DNA of 64,000 nt. It comes from Nymphaea colorata (Eukaryota; Streptophyta; Magnoliopsida; Nymphaeales; Nymphaeaceae). Below, in pieces: positions 24,141-37,976 of this stretch (within the stretch, counting starts at the first letter, position 1; the number at the start of each line of letters is the position of its first letter). The position numbers and the translations under genes are program-made. The stretch covers positions 17,065,035 to 17,129,034 of the forward strand of contig NC_045149.1 in the NCBI RefSeq assembly GCF_008831285.2, written 5' to 3'. The notes beneath the pieces are model-generated. The model did not search any database. It saw nothing but the letters and a program-made list of their open reading frames with translations, and was not told the origin of the DNA.

Positions 24141-25532
24141 ATGACGGAAATGGAGAGGGAAGAGGGCGCAGTGAAAGCTCCCCAGATCTCGCAATTGTTC
24201 CAGAGGTTCGCTAGCGTCTGCAAGTCGAAAACGATGGAGTTCTTCGCTGAAGAAGAAGACTACGAGCAGATTCCGACGATGGGTAATGACGATTTCGAAT
24301 CCAAGGAGGAGATCATCACGGACCAGAAGGTGGTCGTTATCAAACCCGACCATCTCCGCAACTGCCCATCTGAAGCCCCCAAAATTATCAGCTCCCCGCC
24401 TCTCGATTCTTTAGTCTCTTGCATTTTAGCCAGCGTTTCGGCCTTCGAGTCGGCATATGTTCAGTTGCAAACTGCGCACGCGCCGTTTGATGTCGAAAAC
24501 GTGAAGACCGCCGACCGGGCAGCCATCGCTCAGCTTCGGAAACTCTCTGAGATCAAGCATTTGGGTCGCAATTGCGGCGAATTGCCGTCCTCGGAGTGGA
24601 TTCTTGAAGCGCAGGTTCAGGAGCGGCAGAGTATGCTCAGGACGTACGAGATGACTGTTAATAGGCTTCAAGCAGAGATTGATCGGATGGATGCGGAGGC
24701 CTCAACGCTTAAGGAGCAAATCAAGAAGTTGGGTCGGACGAATTCGAGGTGGATGAAGAGATTGGACGAGTTAAACTCTAGGCAAGTAGCTCCCTCTTTG
24801 AGTATTTTCGATTCGGCGTTGCAGAAAGCTACCAAGTTGTCCCATAGTTTCGCTAAGACTCTCATTGAACACATGAAGCAAGCAAAGTGGAACTTAGATT
24901 ACGCTACAGATTCTCTTTATCCGGGAACCTGTTATGCGAAGAAGGGGCATAACAAATATGCACTTCTTTCGTATGTTTGTCTTGAGATGTTTAGTGAGTT
25001 TGATAGTGAAACTTTTTCAGAAATAAATGTATCGATTCTTGGGAAGAAGGATTGCTTGCAACGATTCGTTCAGTGTAGATCACTCAATGCGGTCGAGGTT
25101 CTAAGGAGAAACTCAGAATGCGGGTTCTCTAAATTCTGCCGGAAAAAGTACTTGCAGCTGCTGCATCCTAAGATGGAAGCTTCGTTCTTTGAGAATTTAG
25201 AGCAGAGAGACATGGTAGTGAATCATGACTGCACTAAATGGCCTTTGGACAATCCTTTGTTTGAGAGCTTCGTGAAGATGGCATATTCAATATGGTTACT
25301 GCATGTATTGGCCTTTGCATTTGACCCTGTGATTGAGATTTTTCAGGTCAAGAGTGGTGATGAGTTCTGTATGGTTTTCATGGAAGATGTTGTTCAGGGT
25401 TCAGTTTTGTCTGGTTCAGGTGCTGATGGGTCCCGAGCAAGAGTGGGGTTTACTGTCGTTCCTGGGTTCAGGGTCGGTAAGACGATTATACAATGTCAAG
25501 TGTATCTGAACGGGATGATATATATAGAATGA
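24141..25532 (+). CDS. DUF641 family protein (GIL1 / IRK-interacting type), intronless
   Basis: A single uninterrupted frame of 463 codons. ATG at 24141 is preferred; the frame is open a little upstream but has no ATG there. The N-terminus carries QISQLFQRFASVCKSK. A DUF641 core follows (about 86-210): LDSLVSCILASVSAFESAY, then a coiled coil (LEAQVQERQSMLRTYEMTVN onward) ending GRTNSRWMKRLDELN. The conserved C-terminal half includes FFENLEQRDMVV, PLFESFVKMAYSIWLLHVLA and VGFTVVPGFRVG. The family includes GRAVITROPIC IN THE LIGHT 1 and IRK-interacting protein, thought to act in light-dependent growth orientation and receptor-kinase signalling (family knowledge). No enzyme motif or membrane segment. 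Which subgroup it belongs to is uncertain. Confidence 0.9.
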   Translation: MTEMEREEGAVKAPQISQLFQRFASVCKSKTMEFFAEEEDYEQIPTMGNDDFESKEEIITDQKVVVIKPDHLRNCPSEAPKIISSPPLDSLVSCILASVSAFESAYVQLQTAHAPFDVENVKTADRAAIAQLRKLSEIKHLGRNCGELPSSEWILEAQVQERQSMLRTYEMTVNRLQAEIDRMDAEASTLKEQIKKLGRTNSRWMKRLDELNSRQVAPSLSIFDSALQKATKLSHSFAKTLIEHMKQAKWNLDYATDSLYPGTCYAKKGHNKYALLSYVCLEMFSEFDSETFSEINVSILGKKDCLQRFVQCRSLNAVEVLRRNSECGFSKFCRKKYLQLLHPKMEASFFENLEQRDMVVNHDCTKWPLDNPLFESFVKMAYSIWLLHVLAFAFDPVIEIFQVKSGDEFCMVFMEDVVQGSVLSGSGADGSRARVGFTVVPGFRVGKTIIQCQVYLNGMIYIE

Positions 25533-28500
25533 CGGAAGAATTAGTTGACCAGTTCGTGAATCATATTGGATATCTTCATTCATTTCCTCAGCATGCTGGT
25601 TCGACCAATTGATGAATGAGCTCCATGAGGGAGGTGATCTTGCACCAACCATATCTTGTACAGTTTCCAGTTTTCTGTTGATCGGAGAGTCTACGCAGAC
25701 GTTTTACATTTTTATTGGATGATTTTATCTTGTCCCCGAAGGAGCCAAATAAGGGGCAAGATCACGCAAATAATGCCTGTCATCTGCTCAACTTGTATGA
25801 TTATATTTGTACCATCTGATGCTGAAATCTTCAGTATCATTGAGTCTGCTAATGTACATTATGGTTTCACATTTGAAAATTGATGAGCAATCTATGATCA
25901 ATTTTATTTTATATTCGAACGACTTCTTTGAGTTTTACTACATGCTCTGGAAAACTGCCATTTTTGGGTGTGGCATGGTTTCCTGGTTCAAGTTATTTCC
26001 TCCTTAAGCAAGCTGCAGCTGCAGTCTCAGCTTGGGGTTTATCCCTTCAGAGACTGCTTCTTTAGACTGTCTTGAAAGAGATGATTGCTTTGTTCTTGAA
26101 AGGAAAAGCATTTTGATTCAACAATTGTTACTTGTTGCTCAATATTGTTTCTGTACTTGCCATTTAGTATCTGAAAATCTTGCTCTGAGGTGTCATCTCA
26201 TCCACAGCATTTCAATTTTTTTCTTACTGAGCCGAGATGTGATGTTGAAGGTCTAGTTGCTGCTTGATATGGCATCTGATTCATTGGATTCCATTCCATT
26301 GTCTTTTTCAGCTATGAACGATACTGCTTTGTATGCCATGATTAGTGTGCCAGGGAGTTCAGCAAGCTAGATGACTAGGACCTGTGAGACCTGAAATACG
26401 TCTCGCTTTCGATGCGACCATTTCTGCTGAAAATTCTACTGTGGTCTAACACTTATGCACTCTTGCAGACGACACTGAAAGGTCTGTAGCTACAATACTT
26501 GTGAGAAATAATTGAACTTTGTACTAGCTCATGCAAGTTTTTCTCGAATCTTCAAAGTAATTGACAGCCGAGGCAGCAAGGTAATCTCATTTTCCTGTTA
26601 AAAAAGTTAACAGCGTCTAAATTTCTTCGTACAGAATAGTGTATGAGTCCAACATGATAATTCATACAACAGAGATTTCATGTAAAGTGTTATGTGCAGA
26701 GGATGGCTTTTTTTCTCTCTTTTTTTTATCTGTTTGTGTCTATTCATGTTCAGTAACCGTTTGAACATTGGGCGTTGTATGTTTGCTTTCCCATATTTTG
26801 TCTTTCCATCAGTTCATCTTCACAAACACAAACCAATCTGTGGTTTGAGAGAGTTTGTTAGTTGCACTTTTTCAGAAAACTAGTCAACGTTTGAATACTT
26901 ACACTTTAGCTTTCCGATCTTTTGGCTTCCCGCCAGTTCTTGGTTCTCTCTGGCTTTACCAGTTCGGATCTTGGACCTTTTAATTATTACCGTTATAAAG
27001 TGATACCACAAGACCAGGTGAGAAACGGTGGCGTCCCACCAGTTCATCTTCACGAGTACAAACTGATATGTGGTTCACTTGACAGAGGTTTTTAGTTGCA
27101 CTTTTTCAGAAAACTGGTTGACTGTTTTGGATATTTACTCTTTGATTAGCTTTCCCATCTTTTGGCTTCCCACCAGTTCTTCTTTGCAAGCACAAATTGA
27201 TATCTTATTCATCCGGGGGAGCTTGTTCAATGGACCTTTTCGAAAGCACTAAGACTAGGTACACGCTTGAAAATGGTTGTTTTTTATATCAGCTCGAATC
27301 ACTCTACAGTAGATATCTCGTTTTTCTTCTTTTTCTTTTCACACAGAAGATACTCCGGTAAAAGAATTATCACGGTGATGGGACATACAAACTATCTTAA
27401 ATAATTACCTTGAAAAATTGTCGTGGATTTCAAAAAAAAACAAAAAAAGGAAGAAAATCACTGAAGTAGCAAGCAACGCTCTTTTGAGTGATTTGCAATT
27501 TTGCATGATAACATTTTTCTTGACTGCCTCCGCCCCAGATGTTACTGCCCACGGTTTCGGGCTTATGTTGGAAGGCTTGGTGCCAACAAAGGGCAAATGA
27601 GGGGAAGTCTTTCATTGAGGAAAATAATCCACATTGCTATTATCATATTCACAAAGTATGTATTTTAGACGTATGTTCTTTGAGCAACCAACCACGTTCA
27701 TCCAAAGCGAGTGATCAGTATCTGCTACAAGTTAGCACAAGCACGTTGTGGTTGTTTATGATCAGGTTAATGGACAACCATCCAAAAACGTACAGGTAAT
27801 TTTAAACTCTGGAGTTCATTACCTTCACAAACAATCACAAAATTTCGAGTCAAAAATCCGTTCAAAACCAGGTTTCTTAGCGGAAGGATCTCTGGTTCCA
27901 AAATATCTTGGTTCCTTCTTCCTTTTTTCGGTTTATTGGGACTTCAGTACATAATTTCTACCTGAGATTATGTCTGGTTGAAAGGCATTTTGCGGATTTT
28001 AATTTCTTCTCTATTTTATGTACTTAAGGTTCACGTTGCCGCCCATAGAAATCTTCTTTAGCCATTCCGAGGAAGTACCGAACTCTGGATTCTCGGTGAG
28101 AGGAGGTGATCAATAATTTCCAGAATCCATTCATCCCCGTAACCAGCCTTAACAGGCGTCGCTAGGCGATTTCAGAAGAACAGAACGGCCAGATCACTTG
28201 TGGCTATGCTTATTTTTTCTTATCATCACACGCCCGATAATCCAGACTAGGATTTTATCCATGGCGATTGAGGGAAAGACGAAACTGATGCTTAAAATTG
28301 CAGAACCTTCATAAGCAAAGACAGTTTTTTGAAGGACATTCCGTGAATCTGCTTGTGGAGAAGGGAAACAAAAAAAATCCACCATCTAAATTCCTTACGC
28401 TTTTATGTAGAATCGTCTACATTATGAATATTGTCAGCACATCAAAGAGTGGCGAGAAGACGCACAATCCAAACAATGAAGTGCCTGAAGAGTGAAGGCT

Positions 28501-28803
28501 TCGGTAACGTAAGCTGTCATAAAGTACTCCATCATGATTGTTAAGAGACGAATTTTAGGATGTGAAGACCAATACTGCAAAGCACCTATCTTGTTTATAA
28601 TAATTATCCTAGCAAGTTTTTCTTATTCATTCGTCACTCCAAATTTAGAGAAAAACGTACCCAGAGAGAGATTGCGACGTTATACCTAGAATTACCAGAA
28701 AAGGGGTTGTCTTAGAACGAAATGCTTCGTGCCAATAATACAACTGTTGGAATGCTCAAGTGCACGTTCCGTGCCGAACAACAACGCGGTGGATATTTTA
28801 CAC
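25533..28803. other. Intergenic stretch, convergent 3' ends
   Basis: Lies between the + strand DUF641 gene and the - strand F-box-like gene, so both 3' untranslated regions fall here. Apart from the tandem repeats at 26786-27250 I see no gene. Short frames such as 27539-27799 resemble nothing known. Confidence 0.5.
26786..27250. repeat. Degenerate ~120-bp tandem repeats, about four units
   Basis: Units start near 26786, 26907, 27025 and 27146. Recurring words: CTTTCCCATCTTTTGGCTTC, CCACCAGTTCATCTTCAC, GCACAAA-TGATATGTGGTT and TTAGTTGCACTTTTTCAGAAAACT. Units 2 and 4 are the most diverged. Confidence 0.82.
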
Positions 28804-31800
28804 TCAACTGTGCACCTTGAAACATCGGAGGTTGGGAAATAATTGCAAAAGTTCCTCCTTGCTACGTCTCTGGAAAGGGAAGACACAAAATGAATAGCAG
28901 GGATGAGAAAAGTTGAGAAGACGGAATATTCAATCAGCACCAACCAACCTTTATGCCCACACAACCATTGACGTCGAGTGTCGTAAGGGTGCATGAACAA
29001 GACTTTGAGAGTGCCTCTAAGCTTAGATCCGTGACGCCAAGAACCCCAAATACGCTGCACCATTGCAACATATTTACTGCTTTGCAGTAGCATAGGCATC
29101 GTTCATAGCTTTTTAGCATAGAGAAATCTTTGTAGTTTGTACCACATTACCTAAGAAACTCAAGAGAAGTGCAACTCCGTGCAAGGGTTAGGACGCCAAT
29201 GTCAGTAATACGCACGCACCTGTCACAGGGCACAGATGCATGTAACACAATCAATTCTGAACTTGTTGCACCAAGAAAGAAACACGAAGTCGTTTTTCAG
29301 TTACAGATTACAGAATACCATGTTAAATTCAGAGAAACGAGACCTCTGCACTCAGCTATTGAGCAAAGACCTTCATCGGACAAGTTCTACAACAAGGATT
29401 ACCAGAATTAGGCCAACCTAAAGCTTGTAGAAAACATAGAAAGCATACAAAGCCGTGGGCTCTATCTACCTGTGCGCCACAAAGATCCAAGCACCGTAAC
29501 TGAGAAAGCAATGCAAACTTTTTGTATGCCCTGTCCGTCAAGCTGCAATAATTAAGTAGCTTTCAGAGGCACAAAACATGGTCTACACAGCAACTTTGCA
29601 GCAACATCATATGACCTAAGCAACAAGGAAATAAGATATTTCCTGCAATTTATAGATAAAAGCACATACCTCGAAAGTGCATAAAGGTTCAAGCTCTCTA
29701 AGCTAGAACATTTCAACGATATTTGCTGCAACCCTTGATCGGTGATCTTGGTGCACCTATGAACAAGATCCATAATTATCACAACATTCAAGACATGCAT
29801 ATAAATGTGATCCAAGTTAAGAGATTCTTGTTTCAGAAAAAAGGAAAAAAGAATAAACTAGCACGATCAATTTACAGAAACCTCAGAGAAACTGATATTA
29901 GATTTGAAATTCTCACAGTAAAAATGAGAGTTTCAGTTTTCAAACTTCATGTTGAGCCTCTTAATTTTCAAAGTTCTTAAGCAACAGAGGTTTGCAAATG
30001 GCAAATATATTCACAAATTATTGTAAGCAACTTCTTCAGGCAGACATATGTGGAAATCCAGAAAAAATGATTTCCCATTTGAAGTATCTCTTTGTGAATG
30101 AACAGGGCCCTTTGTATGAGATTGGATATGACGGCAGCAGGAGGGATGCATGCACTACCAATCATCAACTGCTGGAGAACACAGGAACTGGATCCAATAT
30201 AACTGAAAAATGACAAACACCCATACCAAGTACAACCCATTTCATCCCTAGCCATCAATGACCCGAAGTGAAGAAACACTATGATACACGTAATTACCAA
30301 GCTATTATGTCAATAAATAGGAATATAGGCATCAATGACAAAGGAATGAGGTATAACTATAAAAACTGTATAGCCGCCCAGCTGGATGAAGTATGTTCTT
30401 CTGCCTGTTCACCTGATGGTTCTCTAAACTTTTGCCTCTTGAGATCCCCTTTACAATTTGAGAAAACGATAGGAAAGATATCACTTATACACCAAATTTC
30501 ATATATCAAACTCCAAATATCTCCACCAAAAAAGAACAATGAGCAATAAAGAAACAAGGTGGTCAAGAGTTTTCTATTATTAGCAAAAGAACAGTAAATA
30601 GCAGTTATTTCTCTACCTTGTCAAATTTAAAGCTTTCATCTCTTGGTAAGTATTTGCAATTAGTTGCAAGCTCTTGTCAGTCACATTCTGCATAGTGCAT
30701 GCACACCAAGTTAGGCCATGGAAAGGCAACGAAATAGAGCACTATAGTAAAATGTTATTGCCAGTACATCCCATCTAAGCAACACAGCTGATATTGTATG
30801 CCACTAAGCAAGGATATGACAAACACCTTACAGCCACTCAGGTTCAAATCAACTATCTCCTTACAATTATTGGTAAGGTACTTAATTCCCACATCTGTAA
30901 CCCTGCATTAAAAGGAGCAATCAGTGAGGGAAAGGCCACTACAAGCCTGAGATGGAGAAATGTATAAAATTATACATGAAGAAAAGATATCTTATATCAT
31001 CTTTAACTAGGTGAAACCAGGGAAGAAGATTTGGCCACCTTAGGACAGGCAATTCAGGCCTTACCACAATGAGATCAACTCCATAAAAAGGGACCAGGTC
31101 TAGACCTGCCAATTTCACCTAATAACATGGTCAGGTCAATAAGCACCTCATCCGAACTAATGGGAGTGAAAACCCAAAGTCTAAACGAAAATTCTGAAGA
31201 ACTAGGAGTATTCATAGAAAGGAAGGCTTGGTTTTTAGCACAGTATCCACTTCATGAATCATGACCCACAAAAGCACTACCTGATTGATTGTGAACTAGA
31301 ACTCAACAAGGGATCTTAAGATCAAAATCAGAACCACAGGATGAAGTGGACACACCAGTGGCAAGTCCAAGTTCCACAATTTGAAAGTCTCATCAGGAAA
31401 GCCTTACAAATTGGATAAAATTATGTGAATCGCATAGATAACCAGATAAGATGTGAAAAATTAAAGGCATGAAAGTTGGCACCTCATATTCCAATAGATA
31501 AAGAATGCTTGGAGCTTTGGGCAAACACTAGTTATAGCTTCGACCCCATCATCAGAAATCTTTTGGCAGCCATTTAGGTTAAGACACTGCAAGTCTTCAA
31601 GCAGCTGCATGGATGGTGAAAAGAAGAAGAAACCAAAGTTATCCTTATGACTGCATATAAAACATGACAGTTGATTTAATGGGCTAAACTCAAAAAAGCA
31701 ACAGGCGAACCTTGCCTTTAAGAAGAGCAAGATGTTTGTCTTCAATATCTTGAGCAAATTCAAGGTTTATGTGCTTGATGTGCTTGTACCTTGGCTGCAT

Positions 31801-33181
31801 AGGTGACAAGTCATCTCATGAAATCGCAGTGGATGTTCACAAAGAAAAATAAGAAAGAAAGACATAGACCAAGCATGTTATTCTCATGAGGCATTTCTCC
31901 AACATGAACTACAGTATTCAGGAACAATTTGGAAATGTAAGCTTTGGTAAATATATCTTCCATTGATGAGATAATAGATTAAGAATTTCAAATGCATAAC
32001 AAACATCCACACACACCCACCCACACCCCATACAACTATACAAGTATAACTATGAACATTAGGTGCCCAGGTGCCCATAACCACGAAACTACTTTGTAAA
32101 TGTTATGCACAAGAAGTACATATCTCCATAGCAGTTCTAGACATATGGTTCAGAAACACTTTACACCAGTATCTGTGATTTCATAATAGAGCATACAGGG
32201 CATGCCCAAGAAGAAGCTCTGCATCCAGTTGAACTAATTGTAAACCCATTAAGCAGCAAAACAAATTTCATAAGAGATTTTTCATAGGAAAATGAGCAGG
32301 GAGAAATAAAAGCACCATGCAAGCAAAACAGAGACCTTATGCCCTTTAGGCAGAGATGCCATAACGTCTTGAAAAAACTGCACAAATTTATTCCAATGAA
32401 AGAAAAGAATCTTACTAACCAAAGCGAGGGCAGCGAAAAGTCGATTACCAGCATCATTAGTTTCACGAAAATCAAGAACCTGCAATCAACATTGTAGATA
32501 CTTAAACCAAAACAACATTTTATCCACTAGTACGAAGTTCCCCCCACCAAGAAGTCTAAATCAATGACTAATGAACAACCAAGATATTCAATAAGCATCA
32601 ATGGTGAAGATGTTCAAACATAACAAGAACCTAAACTCGAAATCGCTAACAAACGTCGAATCACCGCTGCCACCAATTCTAGAAGATCCAATTAGGGTCT
32701 GAAGAAGCACGGACGCAAGAATCGGGAAGACTCGTAAGCATACAATTCCGGTCGACAGTGAAAGAAATTAGTCTCGAACTAGGAATTCAACGATTTTAGA
32801 TGCCAGAAAAGGAAAAATAGAGACCCCATATTCTGGTCTAGAGCGCAAGGAATTGGTTTCGAACAAATTGGGTTTTGCCATGCGCACCCAAATCTGTCCT
32901 TAAGGAAGAACTCCTACTGAAAACCATACTTTCTTATTCTCTCAGTTGTACCGAACATGGTAACGACAATGGTAAAGCAGGAAGGTGCAGAGAGAGAGAG
33001 AAGAGAATTCGACCTCCCAAAGCGGACGGTGGGAGAGAAGGGCTCGATAGCACCAAGGGCTGACGAGCAGGAGACGGCAAACCGTCGCTTGGGCGAGCCT
33101 GCCGCTCACTACGACGAAGACCCGCGGCACGATCTCTCTGTTCCACCGCTCCTCGCCTTCTGCCGTCGACAACGCCATCAT
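28804..33181 (-). CDS. Leucine-rich-repeat F-box-like protein (At3g58530 type), twelve exons
   Basis: Exons on the minus strand, 5' to 3': 33181-33014, 32479-32420, 31794-31711, 31604-31483, 30902-30827, 30687-30617, 29756-29670, 29542-29470, 29386-29319, 29219-29151, 29054-28949, 28869-28804. All phases agree; the product is 349 aa, as in the Arabidopsis protein. Translation starts at the ATGATG at 33181; the second ATG has the better context. Residues 12-56 are an F-box-like segment (LLLVSPWCYRALLSHRPLW). About ten cysteine-containing leucine-rich repeats follow, with marks such as LNLNGCQKISDDGVEAI, VTDVGIKYLTNNC, LESLNLYAL, LRCLDLCGAQ and LTTLDVNGCVGIK, and the C-terminus ends FKVHS. The likely role is substrate choice in an SCF ubiquitin ligase (inferred; the substrate is unknown). 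Intron 1 starts with a CT tract on the coding strand. Confidence 0.95.
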
Positions 33182-34787
33182 CGAGATTCGAAGAATTCGC
33201 TCCGGCCGCACCACTCTTCCCGCCTTTTCCTGGTGGCGCGAGCGACCGGGAACGGGAAGGAATCGGGAAATAGTGTTGGTAGTAAAAGTTCGGATCCGGA
33301 TCCGAACCTAACGGTCCGGACTCCTTTGGGCTTTATCAGAGTCCGACCTAATTGGATCTCATCTAATTGGATTGGTGTTAATCTGGATCTATCTTTTTAG
33401 GACGGAACATAAGCTTGACCAGATCTCATATCTATAAAACGGACTCAGATCTGAAAACAACCAAATCTCACACTTTGTTTGATCTGATTCAGCCGTATCG
33501 AATGAAATAAATGGGCCTATCTTGGATTTACTTTTTAGATATTAATAGCATCCAATAATTACAAAACAAAAAAAAAATAATAATAACACAGAACTAGTTG
33601 CAAGGATATCACTTTCTTTTTTCAAATCGTTTTGGCACACAACTTTTTTCTTTTTTAAAATAAAGGATTACCTTCAAGAAGTTTTGACTTTGACACTATA
33701 AATATCAACATAAAAGAGATAAAAAAAAAAAAGATGTCAAATGCTTTTGAATGATTAAAAATTAATAATTTATTGCTGAAATAGGATCATCGTAGAAGCA
33801 TTAATGAAAACATGCAATGATGCAGATGCAGCAACAGTTCATAGTTCTTTTAAGAACTGTTTGTGACGCTTCCAATGATTGAGTTTAAATTTTTAGCCAT
33901 TCCGTAAAATCCGACGTCCAAGCGATTCGAATCTTCCAAAAAAAATAGTTTTAAACAGTTTTATTGTCCAAATAGACTCCCAGATATATTACCACCACAG
34001 TTAGAACTTTTCCTAATTGTAGAAAAATGAAATATTTTTAATAAATCATCATTTTGTGCCCCCCTTTTCATACGTGAAAAATGAGACTCAAAATTTTGAC
34101 CTTTGTCGGTTCATTTTTGTGAAAAGATTCAAAAGAAAAGTTATTCTCTTGTTTTTTCAAAAATTTTGAGTATCCACACGTAAACATTTAATATAAAAAA
34201 CAGAGTCATTGACATTTATTGAAAAATTTAGTTTCCTGGGATAAGATTTTGACCTATCTAGGACCTCATAATGGTAAATATTTTTCGTATTAGGTTACTT
34301 TAATATTGGGATCCAATAAAAGCCCTATCCCGTATTAATGACTAAAATAATAGCGCTCTCTTAAATGAAGTGGAAAAAAAAATCATAATTCACCTTGAAT
34401 ATGATTTTTTTTTTGTTGCACTTATAAAGAAATCCCACCAATGGGCGGTTAATTAAATTTTCTACCGGTGAGTTCGAAAAAGTAAAAAAACATTCACTAA
34501 TTACAAAAACAAAAAAAAAAAAGTTAAAACTTAAAATTGCCCTGATTGCTTTAGTTCGGTGAATTAATCTAACCGATCCCGTTGTCGAGATCAGTTTGTA
34601 CTCTTGTTTAGATGACATAACTACACATTGAAAGAAAAATATATAAATGGAACGGACATCCCAACTCAGGATACGAGGGAAAAAAAAAAGTGATCTTTAG
34701 TACTAGAGAAAAAACAAAAAATAAAAAATAAAAAATAAAACACTCAACACTAACACTCTCACTTTATATCAATTAGTTGCGACTTAG

Positions 34788-35289
34788 TAGGGCTGCACAA
34801 AAGTCGAGTCAAGATTTAAATACTAAACTCCATTAGAGGGACGCTAATTTATGGCAATTTGAAGACAAGGTGCAAGAATACTTAGCCTCGATCGTGAGGT
34901 GGAGAGGCTTGTAAGACCTCGCCTTTGCCCATGGCCAGGGATGACCCATCTGATTTGGCCTGGAACAAATTTTTCTTTCGTTTTCAACCTGCACGGCGTA
35001 AGTTTGTACTTTAGACTTACCAACCAAATAACTCAAATGAGCAAGGAACAACCGGCTTTACCTCAACTCGACAACTTAGTATTCTCTCAACTACAAAACT
35101 TACAAGACTCAAAGCAATACATGCACTCTGTCTATACTCCTCGGCTCAGCTTGACTATGTAAAACCGATTCATCATAGATGAATTAGTTAAACGAGTTAA
35201 CGTGTTAAACGAGTTGATGAAAAAAAAATGAAGCAGATTAAAAAAATGAGTTAAAAAGAATTAAGCGAGTTGAGCTCGTACAGCCTCTA
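34788..35289. mobile_element. Decayed inverted-repeat element, relative of 52611-53037
   Basis: The left end is TAGGGCTGCACAAAAG followed by GTCGAGTC. The right end is GAGCTCGTACAGCCTCTA, an imperfect inverted copy. Flanks CGACTTAG and CAAATAAG match at five of eight bases. The inside lacks the dense GAGCTCGA words, but its right part has repeated GAGTTAA/CGAGTT words. Confidence 0.45.
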
Positions 35290-36269
35290 CAAATAAGGTG
35301 GTTTTTCGTAATTATATCTAATGTGAACAGACAATTGTAGACCTAGGAGTACTTTTTAAAGTTTAAACTATTTATAAACTTTTACTTATACACGAATTGG
35401 CCTTGAGTTTTTCTGGAGACAAATAAATTTATGCCTTGTTATTTAATGTTTGAAATCAAACTGTAAAAGATCAACTAGAATGTGGCTGAATTGATCAAGT
35501 AGCTCTAAAATGTTGTTTATATATACGTATGATGATTTTGGCTATCAAGAGTTACAGAGTCACTTAACCAGTTGATCCATCTAAAAGCAAATGAATAGTT
35601 GAAAGAAAAATAAGGCGAATAAAGTGTAAATTATTACTAGTTGATGAAAATAACCATCACTTTTTTCTTTGTTTTTCTTTTTAACCGTGTTAGATCAAAC
35701 TACCATAATTAGATAACTTGATGATTTAAAAAAAACCAGAGTTATTATTCAATTTTCGTGTATTCATATGTTCAATCAAAATCCTCCTGTCATTCTTGGA
35801 TTCCAGAAACTACATTAAGATCTGAATATGCATACAGGTTAATAATCAAGCTTTAGGAGTACTACTTGGATTTATATAAGATCCTGATCAATATTTTACA
35901 AGAAATTATGTTTTGGCCTTTTTTTTAATCCAATATTCCTGCCATATATATTCATTCGTGAATCGGGATTCAACTGCACGATCGAATCGGAATTGAATAT
36001 CAATGCTTCAGACTGGGGATCAGATGATCCTATTAAGATCTTTTAAGCGTCAAATCTGGTTGAACCCCAACTAGGAAGTATGACAATATTTTCATAAGAA
36101 AAGAAAGATTTTGCATTTAATGAGTGACTCTCTCTCTCTCTCTCTCTGTACAGTCCTTTAACATGTCGAGCCAATGCACCTAATTTTTCAACCCTTCGCC
36201 TCCTCCAATTTAAAACACTTTACTCTTAAAGCTGAAAGGTGTACGATTCTGAAGAAGGGGCTCCAAACC

Positions 36270-36300
<31 letters not shown>

Positions 36301-36779
36301 TGATGGGCATGGCTCAGACTCACTGTGCATGTGACATGCATGGGAATCTAGAAATATTTCAAAATGGCAAATAACAGAAAAAGAGAAAAGATTTCTCAAA
36401 AGCATCAGAAAAAAGAAGAAGAATACTTCATGTGCTCGAATGTTATGCGTTGAGATTATAGAACTGCATATGAATTTCACTCCTCAGAGGAAGAACGAAA
36501 AAAAAGGATGCAAATCCTTTTAATTCTCTTTTTGTTTTTCTATTTGTTGGCACTTGTTTGATGCACTGCATCTTCCTTCTGTCTTCTCTGCCTCATTTGC
36601 CAACGGTCGCAGCCATTTAATTCATGGTATTGATGACTCGCACGCTGATCTGCCCATAAGCAGAGAAGGAGTGGGAGCAGTGCATGCCTTTCTCGATTCC
36701 TCCTTCTCTGTCAGATATCCTGCGCTGATCAGTAAACCAACCATGTAATGAAGAGAGAAAGAGAAAGAGAGAACTTTCT

Positions 36780-37022
36780 GATTCTTTTCTAATTATTCCA
36801 TGCAAGTCTATCTTGGAATATATATATATATATATTAAAAAGAGCCTAGAGAACCAGTAAATACTTCGCTATGAATTAGGGTTGTGAAAAGAAACATTTT
36901 TCGCGCTCTTGCTAGAGTTAGACGATCCTTTTCAATAATTCATCTAGAGCTTTATGATTCTTTTCTAATTATTCCATGCAAGTCCATTTTCAAGAATGTG
37001 ATTATATATATATATATATATA
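36780..37022. repeat. Direct duplication with (TA)n tails
   Basis: GATTCTTTTCTAATTATTCC followed by ATGCAAGTC and then a TA tract occurs at 36780-36836 and again at 36956-37022, 176 bases apart. Confidence 0.88.
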
Positions 37023-37932
37023 ATAAAAGAGAGAAAGAGAGAAAGGGATTGGTAGGCACCAAACTTTTAGGTGCTAGACTAATAAGGAATTGTTGTAGGT
37101 GTGATTTTTTCAAGATGAATGGCTGAGAGAAAAATATAAACAAATTAGTAAGTAACCGAACCTTGGGTGGTAAAACTGACAAGAAATTTCCAGAGCCCTT
37201 GAATTTTGCAGATGTAACCATATGAATAGATGCAAATTAAATAATATTCAAGCTATATGTTTGTTTGAGAACAAAATATAGACTGGAAATTCGATGTAAC
37301 TGTAGATCAAATTTCATTGATCTTACATTTAATTTGCCTAGCCTTTTTTGAACTTGATCCATCCATTTGTGCGCTAGAATTTTTGGAAAAAATGCTTTAA
37401 ATAATCTAAATCAGTTGTAAGAATGGTATGAAAAAAATGTCGAGTTCTGCGCCCTACTACTTTGTTGCCTAAGCTTTACTGCAGCATCTTTGCTATCTCT
37501 TGTAAGTTTTCGTGGTCAATTCACTCGCATCCTTGAAAAAAGAAATGGCAGTGCTACTCACTCTTAATGACTTTAATATATGTTATTAAATATGTGATGG
37601 ACATGACATATTTATGAAACATTCCCAAAACATAAGTGGATATTGTGGAGACTAGAGACACTTACGATAAAAAGATTAATTACAACTTCACTACATAATG
37701 CTAATTACTGAATGTCGATGATCTTGATTAATAAATTTGAAAGAAACTAATGAGAAGTCGACTTGTTCTAATAGTTTTAAAAGAACTGCCATCTAATGAA
37801 AACAACATAAAAGAACACAAATTCTAAACATATATAACTAACTTGATTGGTTTAAAGGAAAAAACTGTCAGAGAAATTATGTGCAAATAATATGGTAGGT
37901 TTTTGTAAAGGTTTTTTCTAGTATGCAGAACT

Positions 37933-37936
<4 letters not shown>

Positions 37937-37975
<39 letters not shown>
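37937..37975. repeat. (CT)n microsatellite
   Basis: About 19 perfect TC units in intergenic sequence. Confidence 0.97.

Positions 37976-37976
<1 letters not shown>

Noticed and set aside
36561-36685. Possible microRNA hairpin: ATGCACTGC and GCAGTGCAT arms, with a start resembling miR408
   Set aside because: Only two short stems of 8-9 pairs flank a large uneven internal loop, and the miR408-like word is on the wrong arm and diverges after ten bases. It fails normal precursor structure.
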